A stretch of DNA of 64,000 nt, taken from JAAYJR01 sp964545315. Its GTDB lineage: Bacteria > Bacteroidota > Bacteroidia > Bacteroidales > Prolixibacteraceae. This document shows, in pieces, positions 7,898 through 16,417 of the stretch. The position numbers and the translations under genes were made by a program. The stretch is taken from positions 3,383-67,382 of the forward strand of contig CAZJGI010000014.1 of the NCBI GenBank assembly GCA_964545315.1. The letters are read 5' to 3'. The notes under the pieces were generated by a model. That model worked only from the letters and a program-made list of their open reading frames with translations. It was not told the origin of the DNA and made no database searches. Position 1 is the first letter of the stretch, and each line of letters starts with the position of its first letter.

Positions 7898-8599
7898 TCA
7901 GAAATCCCCTGTTTTATCAGCGCCGGCTAAGACATCCGGAGTAGCTCCTATACCCAACCGGCCGGCGCCCATCCTGACAAATGTAACTGCATCATTCCAT
8001 GTCCTGATCCCCCCGGATGCCTTCACTCCTATTTTACCTCTGACTGATTTTACCATAACTTCGATAACCTCAGGTGTTGCTTTTCCCGGGCCGAATCCTG
8101 TGGATGTTTTTACGAAGTCTGCACCTGCCTTAAGTGACAATTCACAAGCTTTTGCCACCTGTTCCAAAGTCAGAAAACCGGTCTCCTGGATTACTTTGAC
8201 CAATACTTTGTTTTTATGAGCCACATTAACAACCGACATAATATCCTCAATCACATATTCATAATCACCACTAAGGAACCTGCCGATATTCATAACCATG
8301 TCTATCTCATCAGTGCCATCTGATATGGCCTGAATTGACTGGTATTCCTTAACTGCAATTGAATCAGCGCCATGAGGAAAACTTAAAACACATGACACTT
8401 TAATATCACTTCCTTTCAACAGTTTTTTTGCTAACCGGATATCACAGGGCCTGACACACATACTATAAACCTTGTTCTCTATACAAATCTGTGAGTGCTT
8501 ATAAATATCAGCTTCTGTGTATTCCGGTTTCAGGACAGCATGATCAATCAACCGTGCTATCTGCTCTTTGGTATAAATACTGGTGTTATTCATCCACAT
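7898..8599 (-). CDS. deoC: Deoxyribose-phosphate aldolase
   Basis: DeoC is a class I aldolase that cleaves 2-deoxyribose-5-phosphate to glyceraldehyde-3-phosphate and acetaldehyde in deoxynucleoside salvage. The 233-aa TIM barrel shows the Schiff-base lysine K164 in DFVKTSTGFG (161-170), the proton-relay residues D100 in EIDMVMN and K193 in VKASGGIR. The C-terminus is short and ends GADKTGDF. It starts at ATG 8599 (or ATG 8593), overlapping the end of xseB (stop at 8586), so it belongs to the xseA-xseB-deoC transcript and is likely translationally coupled. Confidence 0.95.
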   Translation of the reverse strand: MWMNNTSIYTKEQIARLIDHAVLKPEYTEADIYKHSQICIENKVYSMCVRPCDIRLAKKLLKGSDIKVSCVLSFPHGADSIAVKEYQSIQAISDGTDEIDMVMNIGRFLSGDYEYVIEDIMSVVNVAHKNKVLVKVIQETGFLTLEQVAKACELSLKAGADFVKTSTGFGPGKATPEVIEVMVKSVRGKIGVKASGGIRTWNDAVTFVRMGAGRLGIGATPDVLAGADKTGDF

Positions 8600-8786
8600 C
8601 TTTTAATATCTGCTCTACCTGCTCATTGGTTTTCAACAATTTATCTTTACAAACCTTAAGAAGTATAGATACCCTTTTGACTTTTTCTGTTAATTCATCT
8701 ACATCAAATTCCTCATTCTCAATTTTCTGAAGTATCTCCTCAATCTCAGTGACCGCTTCCTTATAACTAATTTTCTGAATTGCCAT
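8586..8786 (-). CDS. xseB: Exodeoxyribonuclease VII small subunit
   Basis: This 66-aa protein is the small subunit of exonuclease VII, which degrades single-stranded DNA from both ends. It has the family pattern of two amphipathic helices: SYKEAVTEIEEILQKIE, then DELTEKVKRVSILLKVCKDKL, ending in EQILKDVDE. Its ATG at 8786 lies inside the last codons of xseA (stop at 8767), a 20-nt overlap, as is common for this gene pair. Confidence 0.92.
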   Translation of the reverse strand: MAIQKISYKEAVTEIEEILQKIENEEFDVDELTEKVKRVSILLKVCKDKLLKTNEQVEQILKDVDE

Positions 8787-10221
8787 TATATTCTTTTTTT
8801 ATGATTATACTTCTTGATCTGCCGTCCGGAAAAAGTGTTTCCAGTTCATCGTCTATATTAAGTTGTTTTATTGATTTAACCAGTTTACCATTGCTGAGGC
8901 TAATGCTGTAACCTCTTCGTAAAATATTGTCAGGATCAAGTAAATGTAATGTTTTTGCATTCATATTAAGTCTCTCCTGCTGTCTGGTCAGATATCTGCC
9001 GGAAAAATATTTTACTTTTCCTGTTAACAAATTTAATTCATTGTAATGTTTGTTATGAATTTCTCTAATAAGCCGGTTCAGTATTCTGCCACTCCTTAAA
9101 ATTTTACTCAAATTGTCAGCAGACCATCCGGAGATGGCATAATTTAAATCATGTTTGATATTAATCAGCTTATGTTCCTGTCTAAATGAAAACCTGCCCA
9201 CGGTTTGGGTTAGCCTGTTTCCGGTTTTCATAAGGCATTGTTTCTTTCCTGCTATAAATTCGTCTGTCAGTTTCTCCAGCGCGAAAGAATAATCTTTTAA
9301 CCCTGCCTGTTTCAATTCTACGGCTTGGGTAGCCATATTTACCAGATTATTTTTCAACTCAGTCAACAGTTCATAAAAACGTTCTGCACCGCTAATAAAA
9401 AACTCTGCAACAGCTGTTGGTGTTTTAAGGCGGGTATGTGCTACCAGATCAATTATAGTATCATCTTTTTCATGTCCTATACCTGTAATTACCGGCAAGG
9501 GGAACTGGGTTACATGAAAAGCAAGATCATAATTATCGAAACAATCCAGGTCAGCAGTGGCTCCTCCTCCCCTGATAATTGCAACTGCATCAAAATCTTT
9601 CTCAAACTTAAAAATAATATCCAGCGCATTTATTATGGAATCAACAGCCTCGGCCCCCTGCATGTATGCTTCGAAAAGTTTAGGATAAAATTTAAAGCCT
9701 CCCGGATTATTCTCAAGATGATCCATAAAATCCTGATAACCGGCAGCGGTCTTTGATGATATTACTGCAATACGCTGAGGAACTAATGGCAGTTCAAGTT
9801 CCTTATTCATATAAAAAATATTCTCCGCCTTAAGCCTGTCAATTATCTCTTTACGTTGAAGTGCCATATCTCCAATGGTATAGGCAGGTTCAATATCTTT
9901 AATAACAAGGCTCAATCCATAAATATGATGAAACTCAACAGCAACCATCACCAAAATTTTAATACCTTCCTTAAATGGTCGTCCCGTGGTAGTTTCAAAA
10001 TATGGCTTTATCATTCTGTAAGTATAAGACCAAATAACTGCCCTGGCCCTTGCAATTATTTTGTTTCCCTCTTTCTCAATAAGTTCCAGGTAACAATGTC
10101 CACTCCTGTTTTCAGTCATCTCGCTAATTTCCCCTACTACCCACAAATTTCCCGGGATTGCATCAGTCAACGAATCCTTAATCAGTTGATTTAATTGATA
10201 GAGGGTAAATTTCCGGTCCAT
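8767..10221 (-). CDS. xseA: Exodeoxyribonuclease VII large subunit
   Basis: This is the catalytic subunit of exonuclease VII (484 aa). An OB-fold domain is at about 1-110 (LWVVGEISEMTENRSGHCYLEL-type start), followed by the nuclease domain with RIAVISSKTAAGYQDF (about 147-162), IIRGGGATADLDCFD (about 212-226) and the family signature GIGHEKDDTIIDLVAHTR (about 245-262), then a long coiled C-terminal region (about 280-440) that contacts XseB. It starts 7 nt after the stop of the upstream protease gene and overlaps xseB, so it lies within one minus-strand transcript. Confidence 0.95.
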   Translation of the reverse strand: MDRKFTLYQLNQLIKDSLTDAIPGNLWVVGEISEMTENRSGHCYLELIEKEGNKIIARARAVIWSYTYRMIKPYFETTTGRPFKEGIKILVMVAVEFHHIYGLSLVIKDIEPAYTIGDMALQRKEIIDRLKAENIFYMNKELELPLVPQRIAVISSKTAAGYQDFMDHLENNPGGFKFYPKLFEAYMQGAEAVDSIINALDIIFKFEKDFDAVAIIRGGGATADLDCFDNYDLAFHVTQFPLPVITGIGHEKDDTIIDLVAHTRLKTPTAVAEFFISGAERFYELLTELKNNLVNMATQAVELKQAGLKDYSFALEKLTDEFIAGKKQCLMKTGNRLTQTVGRFSFRQEHKLINIKHDLNYAISGWSADNLSKILRSGRILNRLIREIHNKHYNELNLLTGKVKYFSGRYLTRQQERLNMNAKTLHLLDPDNILRRGYSISLSNGKLVKSIKQLNIDDELETLFPDGRSRSIIIKKEYNGNSEN

Positions 10222-10228
10222 TGGATGG

Positions 10229-11896
10229 TTATTTTTTTATAATTTTCAAGGTTTCAACCTTGTCATCTGCAACTAATTGCATAAGATAAATTCCCGGCTC
10301 CAACAATTTCATGCTGTGTAAAATAATTCTGGAGGCATCATTTCTGACTTCCTGAAAAACAAGCCTTCCATCTGTCGCATAAAAACTTATCTTCACTTTT
10401 TTATATAGAATATTGTTTAGCTTTTGCAGAACCAGATAATCGTCCACCGGATTTGGATATACCGTCCATTCAGTTTTAATATCCCATTTATCGATGAAAT
10501 TTGTTTTGAGGATATAATCGGCCATTTTCATATCAGGAATACCATATCCCACGACAGAATCCGGATTATTATAGATATGCGAACTTTTTTCTATAGCATT
10601 TTTCACCTCCCATGCTTTAGCCTGTGGATTAGCCTGCCACAAGCATGCAGCAATCCCAGCCATTACAGGAGAAGAATATGAGGTACCATTACCGGTTTCA
10701 ACCCTGCCATCATGCCTTTGGATTACGGTATTCCATCCTACAGCTGAAATATTTGGCTTAATGTCCCCGTCTGATGCCGGCCCGTATGATGTAAAGGGAG
10801 CAGGTACCCCGTCTTTATTCACAGCTCCTACAGAAATTACGCTGTCACCATCTGAAGGGGCAATAATATATTTCCATTCCTGTTCATTGAGGCCTTCATT
10901 ACCGGCGCTGGAAAAAACAAGAATGCCACGGGACATTGCGATATTAGCCCCTCTTGTGACCCGGGTTGTTCTCCCGTCCATCTGTTCATAAGTATGGTTC
11001 ATAATGCTATCATCGAAGATAAAATATCCCAATGATGAATTTATAATATCAACCCCGGTGCTGTCTGCATATTCAGCAGCAGCAACCCAGTTATCCTCCT
11101 CAATTAAATACTCCGATTCAATATCCTCTGACCTTAAAAGAAGATATGATGCCTTGGGCGCTGTGCCGATCAACTTCCCCGGAATATTGCCTGCCATAAT
11201 TGACAGCACACTCATTCCGTGATAATGAATATCGAATAAGTCTTCATTCCTGCCGGTAATATCTTTAACGCCAAGAATTCTGTTGTCAAATCTTAAACTG
11301 TCAAAAGCAGGGTATTCATCTACTTTATAAAAACCTGCATCCAGTACTGCTATTTGCATCCCCTGACCCTTGTAGCCCTGATTATGAAGAAATTGACCAT
11401 TTATTTGGCCAACCTGGTATGCTGAATTGCCGTACTCTGTGGTATCAATTTCCAACAGCTTTCCTGGTGATATTGGTTCCAGAAACTTGTTAACAGCGCT
11501 TTTAAACTTCTTATCCTTCTTAGTAAGTTCTACTTCTCTCACAAAAGGAAGTTGCATTAATTCTGCTTCAATATTTTCCTGAACTGTTTTTACTGTAATT
11601 CCATTCAACCATCTGGAAGAATGAACTAATGAACATCCAAGGTCTAAAACATTCTTGATATATGCAGGATCAACAGGCAGGTCAAGTGAATCAATTGCAA
11701 TATTTTGTTTTTCCCTGCGTAGAATAGCTCTCTCAGAAAGAAAGGTCTCAGGGTTCGACAGCCGCCAGGGAGTATTTTTTTTATCTTTAAATCCAATCCA
11801 GTAATATGATTGCGCCCCGGCACCAGAACCTGTTAAAAATAAAACGGCAAAAACCACGGGGAAAAGAATTTTTTTTATGCCTGAACCCTTCGTCAT
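10229..11896 (-). CDS. Secreted S8 family serine protease with type IX sorting domain
   Basis: This is a subtilisin-like protease of 555 aa counted from ATG 11896 (a GTG 6 nt upstream is in frame but less likely). A signal peptide covers about 1-28 (GAGAQ cleavage). The catalytic triad is visible: D186 in VLDAG, H226 in HYHGM and S406 in GTSYSSP, with oxyanion N333 in SSAGNEG. An N-terminal propeptide-like region (about 29-140) precedes it. The last about 80 residues (YPNPVDDY to VETLKIIKK) form a Por secretion-type C-terminal sorting domain, so it should cross the outer membrane by the type IX system. It lies 7 nt upstream of xseA and has a TAAATTTG box upstream. Confidence 0.92.
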   Translation of the reverse strand: MTKGSGIKKILFPVVFAVLFLTGSGAGAQSYYWIGFKDKKNTPWRLSNPETFLSERAILRREKQNIAIDSLDLPVDPAYIKNVLDLGCSLVHSSRWLNGITVKTVQENIEAELMQLPFVREVELTKKDKKFKSAVNKFLEPISPGKLLEIDTTEYGNSAYQVGQINGQFLHNQGYKGQGMQIAVLDAGFYKVDEYPAFDSLRFDNRILGVKDITGRNEDLFDIHYHGMSVLSIMAGNIPGKLIGTAPKASYLLLRSEDIESEYLIEEDNWVAAAEYADSTGVDIINSSLGYFIFDDSIMNHTYEQMDGRTTRVTRGANIAMSRGILVFSSAGNEGLNEQEWKYIIAPSDGDSVISVGAVNKDGVPAPFTSYGPASDGDIKPNISAVGWNTVIQRHDGRVETGNGTSYSSPVMAGIAACLWQANPQAKAWEVKNAIEKSSHIYNNPDSVVGYGIPDMKMADYILKTNFIDKWDIKTEWTVYPNPVDDYLVLQKLNNILYKKVKISFYATDGRLVFQEVRNDASRIILHSMKLLEPGIYLMQLVADDKVETLKIIKK

Positions 11897-11913
11897 ATTC
11901 ACTTTTAATTACA

Positions 11914-11921
11914 CAAATTTA
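11914..11921 (-). promoter_or_regulatory. -7 promoter box of the S8 protease gene
   Basis: TAAATTTG on the minus strand is a full TAnnTTTG match 17 nt upstream of ATG 11896. It supports ATG 11896 as the start and a transcript that includes protease, xseA, xseB and deoC. No clear -33 TTTG is present. Confidence 0.45.
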
Positions 11922-11950
11922 CGGCACAAATTAATGAAATATCTTGAACT

Positions 11951-12748
11951 TTAGGGGAATTTTTGAATGATGTTCATATATTCTGTCGGATCCTGAATGA
12001 ATTTTTCAGGATCAGGTATGGAATTTCTATCTCTTTCCATTTGTCGCATTTGAATATTATCTATACTATCCCGCACTTCCGGGTTAAGTAACCGTCCCCG
12101 TTCATATTTCAGGTGATATAAAAATTTGCCTTCCTCATCAAAAAACTTCCATTCTCCGTCTCTTTGGTTATTCACATAATAAGCCTCCATTTCAGTCCGG
12201 CCATTTTCATAATTAACAAGGCATAATCCATTGCGTTTATCATTTTGAAATCTACATTGCAAATATGGCTTACCATTTTTAAAAAACACCTGGTATTTAC
12301 CTTCCTGTTTCCCGTTTATCCACTCAGCTTCCTCCAATATCCCGCCGGTAGGATAAAATTTTCGGGAAATCCCATGTTTTTGTCCATCCACATAATCTTC
12401 TTCAGAAATTTTAGTATCGCCAGACAGAAATATCCAGGTTCCTGTTCTCTTTTCATTGAGATAAAAGCCTTCTGCAACTTTTTTACCCTGCTGATCGAAA
12501 AGGATAGCAGACGCAGAATCCGAAGATGAGAAATATCTCAGTTTAACTTTAACCTGGCCTCCTTCAAAATATCTGATCCAGTCCCCGCAAGGTTTATCAT
12601 CTTTAAACTGTCCCTCATACATAAGTTGTCCGTTAGGATACTTCTTTTGCCATTGTCCCTGACGCAAACCATTTTTATCGGTTTGATTAATTTGTGAGTA
12701 AGAATAGAAGGGGACAATTAATAATATCAATAAAATTACATTTCTCAT
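11951..12748 (-). CDS. Secreted MORN-repeat-variant (YwqK-like) protein
   Basis: This 265-aa protein has a signal peptide (1-18, ending YSYSQ) followed by about seven repeats of 22-25 residues of the PF07661 type, each with a G-x-W/Y-x-x-Y-x-x-G or NGK pattern (for example RQGQWQKKYPNGQLMYEGQF, KPCGDWIRYFEGGQ, KRTGTWIFLSGD). These repeats form beta-hairpin stacks. Databases often label them antitoxins of the YwqK family, but there is no toxin gene next to it and it is exported, so that label should not be taken as function. It may bind envelope components. The C-terminus is charged (ERDRNSIPDPEKF). It lies 54 nt upstream of the S8 protease on the same strand. Confidence 0.8.
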   Translation of the reverse strand: MRNVILLILLIVPFYSYSQINQTDKNGLRQGQWQKKYPNGQLMYEGQFKDDKPCGDWIRYFEGGQVKVKLRYFSSSDSASAILFDQQGKKVAEGFYLNEKRTGTWIFLSGDTKISEEDYVDGQKHGISRKFYPTGGILEEAEWINGKQEGKYQVFFKNGKPYLQCRFQNDKRNGLCLVNYENGRTEMEAYYVNNQRDGEWKFFDEEGKFLYHLKYERGRLLNPEVRDSIDNIQMRQMERDRNSIPDPEKFIQDPTEYMNIIQKFP

Positions 12749-12860
12749 TTGCAGGTTTTACTAAATAACTTGAAAACAAAGAAAATATTTTATGTGACCA
12801 TTTCATGTTGTATAGAGATTATTTCATGGCCTCGGGAAACCGTGTATTCACAAATGATAA

Positions 12861-12904
12861 AAATAAAAGCCTGCCACCTTTCTTAAAAGAAATATGCGGC
12901 AGGC
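12861..12904 (-). terminator. Intrinsic terminator downstream of dnaK
   Basis: GGCAGGC-type arms (12898-12904 and 12869-12875) form a 7-bp GC-rich stem, followed on the minus strand by TTTTATTT (12868-12861). It is about 100 nt after the dnaK stop codon and reads in the dnaK direction. Confidence 0.72.
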
Positions 12905-13004
12905 AGAAAGTTATATATTATAATCTACAGGGCAAAAATATAGTTAACCAATTTTCAAACAACTTTATTCAACAGAAAATACACTTTAAGCTGTGATAAG
13001 AAAC

Positions 13005-14927
13005 TTACTTAACCTCTTCGAAGTCAACGTCAGTAACTTCACCATCCTCTTTAGGCGCGCTTTGCCTCCCTGAATCACCGGCGCCACCCGGTTGTTGACT
13101 TTGCTGTTGGTGGGCACCTTGAGCCTGGGCAGCATTATACATCTCCTGTGATGCTGCTGAAAAGACAGTATTGAGCTCATTCATAGATGCATCAATTGCC
13201 GTTACATCTTGATTTTTATGTGCTTCCTTCAGTTTTGCAAGTGCATCTTCTATTGGCTTTTTCTTATCAGCAGGTATTTTATCGCCATATTCCTTTAGCT
13301 GCTTTTCAGTCTGGAAGATCAGGCTGTCAGCCTGATTTAATTTATCGGCACGTTCCTTTGCCTTTCTGTCAGCATCAGCATTTGCTTCAGCTTCCTGTTT
13401 CATCCTTTTAATTTCATCATCTGAGAGGCCCGAAGAAGCTTCAATCCTTATAGATTGCGATTTACCTGTTGCTTTATCTTTTGCATTAACATGCAAAATA
13501 CCATTTGCATCAATATCAAAAGTTACCTCAATCTGAGGGATTCCCCTTGGTGCAGGTGGTATTCCGTCAAGATGAAACCTTCCGATCGTTTTATTTCCGG
13601 CTGCCATAGGCCTTTCACCCTGAAGTACATGAATCTCAACTGAAGGTTGATTATCTGCAGCTGTAGTAAATGTTTCAGATTTTTTTGTAGGTATTGTTGT
13701 ATTTGACTCAATCAGCCTTGTCATAACTCCACCCATAGTTTCAATACCTAATGAGAGAGGGGTAACATCAAGAAGCAATACATCTTTAACCTCACCTGTG
13801 AGCACACCTCCCTGGATAGCAGCGCCTACTGCAACAACTTCATCAGGATTAACACCTTTTGACGGAGATTTACCAAAAAAATCTTTTACTTTTTCCTGGA
13901 CCGCAGGTATTCTGGTTGAACCACCAACCAAAATTACCTCATCAATCTCATTGGCGGTAATGCCTGCATTCTTTAAAGCTTTCCTGCATGGTTCAATCGT
14001 TGCATTAATAAGAGAATCTGTTAATTGCTCAAATTTGGCACGTGTTAATTTTTTCACCAGGTGTTTTGGTATACCATCTACCGGCATTATATATGGCAGA
14101 TTAATTTCGGTCTGAGTCGAGCTTGAAAGTTCAATTTTAGCTTTTTCAGCTGCTTCTTTAAGACGCTGCAATGCCATAGGATCCCGTTTAAGGTCAACTC
14201 CTTCATCCTTTTTAAACTCTTCTGCAAGCCATTCAATGATCATTTGATCGAAGTCGTCACCACCCAGATGAGTATCCCCATCAGTCGATTTAACCTCAAA
14301 AACGCCATCACCAAGTTCCAGAATGGAAATGTCAAAAGTACCTCCTCCCAAATCAAATACAGCAATTTTCATGTCCTTGTTCATTTTGTCAAGGCCATAT
14401 GCCAGAGAGGCTGCTGTAGGCTCATTAATAATTCTCCTTACTTTTAATCCGGCAATTTCACCTGCCTCCTTAGTAGCCTGCCGTTGTGAGTCACTAAAAT
14501 ATGCCGGGACAGTAATGACGGCCTCTGTAACTTCTTGCCCCAGATAATCTTCAGCTGTCTTTTTCATTTTCTGCAATACCATTGCTGAAATTTCCTGAGG
14601 AGAATATTTACGATCATCTATCTGCACACGGGGAATATCGTTCTCCCCCCGTATTACCTTGAACGGCACACGCGAAATTTCTTTGGATACCCTTTCGTAT
14701 GTCTCCCCCATAAGACGCTTAATAGAATATACAGTTTTTGTCGGATTGGTAATCGCCTGTCGTTTTGCCGGATCGCCTATCTTCCTCTCTCCGTTCTCAA
14801 CAAAAGCGACAACGGAAGGAGTAGTACGCTTGCCTTCGCTATTGGGGATCACAACAGGTTCATTACCTTCCATTACTGCCACACATGAATTGGTTGTTCC
14901 CAGATCGATTCCAATAATTTTTCCCAT
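13005..14927 (-). CDS. dnaK: Molecular chaperone DnaK (Hsp70)
   Basis: DnaK is the ATP-dependent Hsp70 chaperone that works with DnaJ and GrpE on unfolded proteins in the cytoplasm. The 640-aa length is standard. The nucleotide-binding domain shows GIDLGTTNSCVAVMEG at the N-terminus, AVFDLGGGTFDIS and VGGSTRIPAVQ; the substrate-binding domain has LLLDVTPLSLGIET and TIPTKKSETF; the lid ends in a Q/G-rich linker and the conserved EVTDVDFEEVK. dnaJ and grpE are not adjacent. I found no CIRCE element and no full TAnnTTTG box in the upstream region, so heat-shock regulation cannot be assigned here. Confidence 0.98.
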   Translation of the reverse strand: MGKIIGIDLGTTNSCVAVMEGNEPVVIPNSEGKRTTPSVVAFVENGERKIGDPAKRQAITNPTKTVYSIKRLMGETYERVSKEISRVPFKVIRGENDIPRVQIDDRKYSPQEISAMVLQKMKKTAEDYLGQEVTEAVITVPAYFSDSQRQATKEAGEIAGLKVRRIINEPTAASLAYGLDKMNKDMKIAVFDLGGGTFDISILELGDGVFEVKSTDGDTHLGGDDFDQMIIEWLAEEFKKDEGVDLKRDPMALQRLKEAAEKAKIELSSSTQTEINLPYIMPVDGIPKHLVKKLTRAKFEQLTDSLINATIEPCRKALKNAGITANEIDEVILVGGSTRIPAVQEKVKDFFGKSPSKGVNPDEVVAVGAAIQGGVLTGEVKDVLLLDVTPLSLGIETMGGVMTRLIESNTTIPTKKSETFTTAADNQPSVEIHVLQGERPMAAGNKTIGRFHLDGIPPAPRGIPQIEVTFDIDANGILHVNAKDKATGKSQSIRIEASSGLSDDEIKRMKQEAEANADADRKAKERADKLNQADSLIFQTEKQLKEYGDKIPADKKKPIEDALAKLKEAHKNQDVTAIDASMNELNTVFSAASQEMYNAAQAQGAHQQQSQQPGGAGDSGRQSAPKEDGEVTDVDFEEVK

Positions 14928-15301
14928 TTTAATTATATTTCGTTATTTTAAAATTACATTTTCATTTATGATATTAATTAATTTAATGATATGGCCTTCT
15001 GATACTTAAATTATAAACATACCTGTATCACCAAATTCTTTTTCTTTTTATCATCATAAATACCTTCTGGAGAATAGCAATGACTGTGCCACCATTGAAT
15101 AGAGCCGGTTATGCGAAATTATGACACAGGAAAAGGAGTTAAATAAATATTTAACTGTCAACTTCAGTGACAAAAAGGCAGAATTAAATTAATATTTTTT
15201 AGCCGGGGCAAATCAAAAAAATTCTGCAGGTATGATTGGTATTGAAAGAGTTTAAATCTTTTTTTAAATTAGGGCCCTTAAACGTGATAAACCATTATAA
15301 G
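14928..15301. other. Divergent intergenic region dnaK / acyltransferase
   Basis: These 374 bases separate dnaK (minus) from the acyltransferase gene (plus). The only clear structure is a perfect 20-nt palindrome at 15137-15156 (AGTTAAATA-AA-TATTTAACT). No CIRCE element, tRNA or convincing small gene is seen. An in-frame TTG at 15236 could extend the acyltransferase but is not needed. Confidence 0.6.
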
Positions 15302-16411
15302 ATGACAAAAAAAACCTTGAGGACTGAACCTGAAAAACGGTTATATTCATTAGACGCACTTCGTGGATTTGATATGTTTTGGATCACAGGTGGAGGACTC
15401 CTTGCTGTTGCAATTTCAAAAATGGCAGGGCTTGAATGGCTGGAAGCACAAATGCATCATGCGGAATGGGACGGATTCAGGTTTTATGACCTTATTTTCC
15501 CCCTCTTTATGTTTATTTCAGGCGTAGCAATACCTTTTTCAATCGGATCAAAAATAAAAAGAAATATCCCATCCAGGAAAATTATCAGAAAAGTATTCTT
15601 CAGACTGATTGCATTGATTATCCTGGGCATTATCTATAACGGAGCTTTTAAAAATGGCTTTGCCGAGGCAAGAATAGCAAGTGTATTGGGACAAATAGGC
15701 ATTGCCTATTTTTTTGCCTCTCTTATTTATATATATTTCAAATCCTTACCAAGCCTTATAATTTGGCTGGGTTCAATCCTGACAGTAATTGGTATAATCC
15801 AGTTATTAATTCCCGTTCCCGGAGTCGGGGCTGGTATATTGACTCCTGAAGGATGCATTAACGGGTATATCGACAGGATGTTATTGCCGGGAAGGCTTTA
15901 TGGAAAAGTATTCGATCCGGAAGGGATATTATGCAGCATATCAGCAACCGGCATCACTCTTATGGGTACTATAGCAGGTACAATCCTGAAAATTAAGTAT
16001 CAAACCGGACTACAAAAAATTGGCTGGCTTATAATTGCAGGAACTGCATCTGTTATTCTTGCACTTATATTTTCAACTTTTTATCCGGTCATTAAAAGTT
16101 GTTGGACTTCAACATTTAACCTGCTTGCCGGAGGGATCAGCTTTTATCTGCTGTCTGTTTTTTATCTTGTTATTGACCATTGGGGATTCAAATGGTGGGC
16201 ATTTTATTTTCGCATCATTGGGATAAATTCCATTTTTATTTATCTCTTTACCAGGATAGTTGACACAAAAGCAATAGCTGCTTTTTTCTTTGGCTGGATC
16301 ATTAATATGGCAGGAGACACCGGCGAAATAATTCTTTTTACAGGTAACCTGATAATTATTTGGATTCTTCTTTACTATATGTATAAGAAGAATATATTCT
16401 TCAGGGTGTAA
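15302..16411 (+). CDS. Membrane acyltransferase-like protein (DUF5009 / heparan-glucosaminide N-acetyltransferase family)
   Basis: A polytopic inner-membrane protein of 369 aa from ATG 15302, with about ten hydrophobic segments. The N-terminus RLYSLDALRGFDMFWI is the signature of the DUF5009/HGSNAT and YeiB-like acyltransferase group, where the LDALRG motif precedes the first membrane helix. The loop after it contains HHAEWDGFRFYDLIFP, with a His and Asp typical of the family. These proteins are thought to move acetyl groups across the membrane to sugars. A longer version starting at TTG 15236 is possible but would put a poorly conserved 22-residue extension before the signature. It converges with the gene ending at 16418. 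Confidence 0.85.
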   Translation: MTKKTLRTEPEKRLYSLDALRGFDMFWITGGGLLAVAISKMAGLEWLEAQMHHAEWDGFRFYDLIFPLFMFISGVAIPFSIGSKIKRNIPSRKIIRKVFFRLIALIILGIIYNGAFKNGFAEARIASVLGQIGIAYFFASLIYIYFKSLPSLIIWLGSILTVIGIIQLLIPVPGVGAGILTPEGCINGYIDRMLLPGRLYGKVFDPEGILCSISATGITLMGTIAGTILKIKYQTGLQKIGWLIIAGTASVILALIFSTFYPVIKSCWTSTFNLLAGGISFYLLSVFYLVIDHWGFKWWAFYFRIIGINSIFIYLFTRIVDTKAIAAFFFGWIINMAGDTGEIILFTGNLIIIWILLYYMYKKNIFFRV

Positions 16412-16417
16412 ATTACA

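Noticed and set aside
9325..9756. 143-codon open frame opposite xseA
   Set aside because: It is antisense to a well-conserved coding region and has no recognisable protein features.
11951..12748. Toxin-antitoxin system
   Set aside because: The YwqK-type repeat label alone is not evidence; the protein is exported and no toxin is adjacent.
15236..15301. TTG start for the membrane acyltransferase
   Set aside because: The LDALRG signature follows ATG 15302 closely; the extra 22 residues are not needed.
14928..15301. CIRCE heat-shock element upstream of dnaK
   Set aside because: No TTAGCACTC-N9-GAGTGCTAA-like repeat is present in the region.
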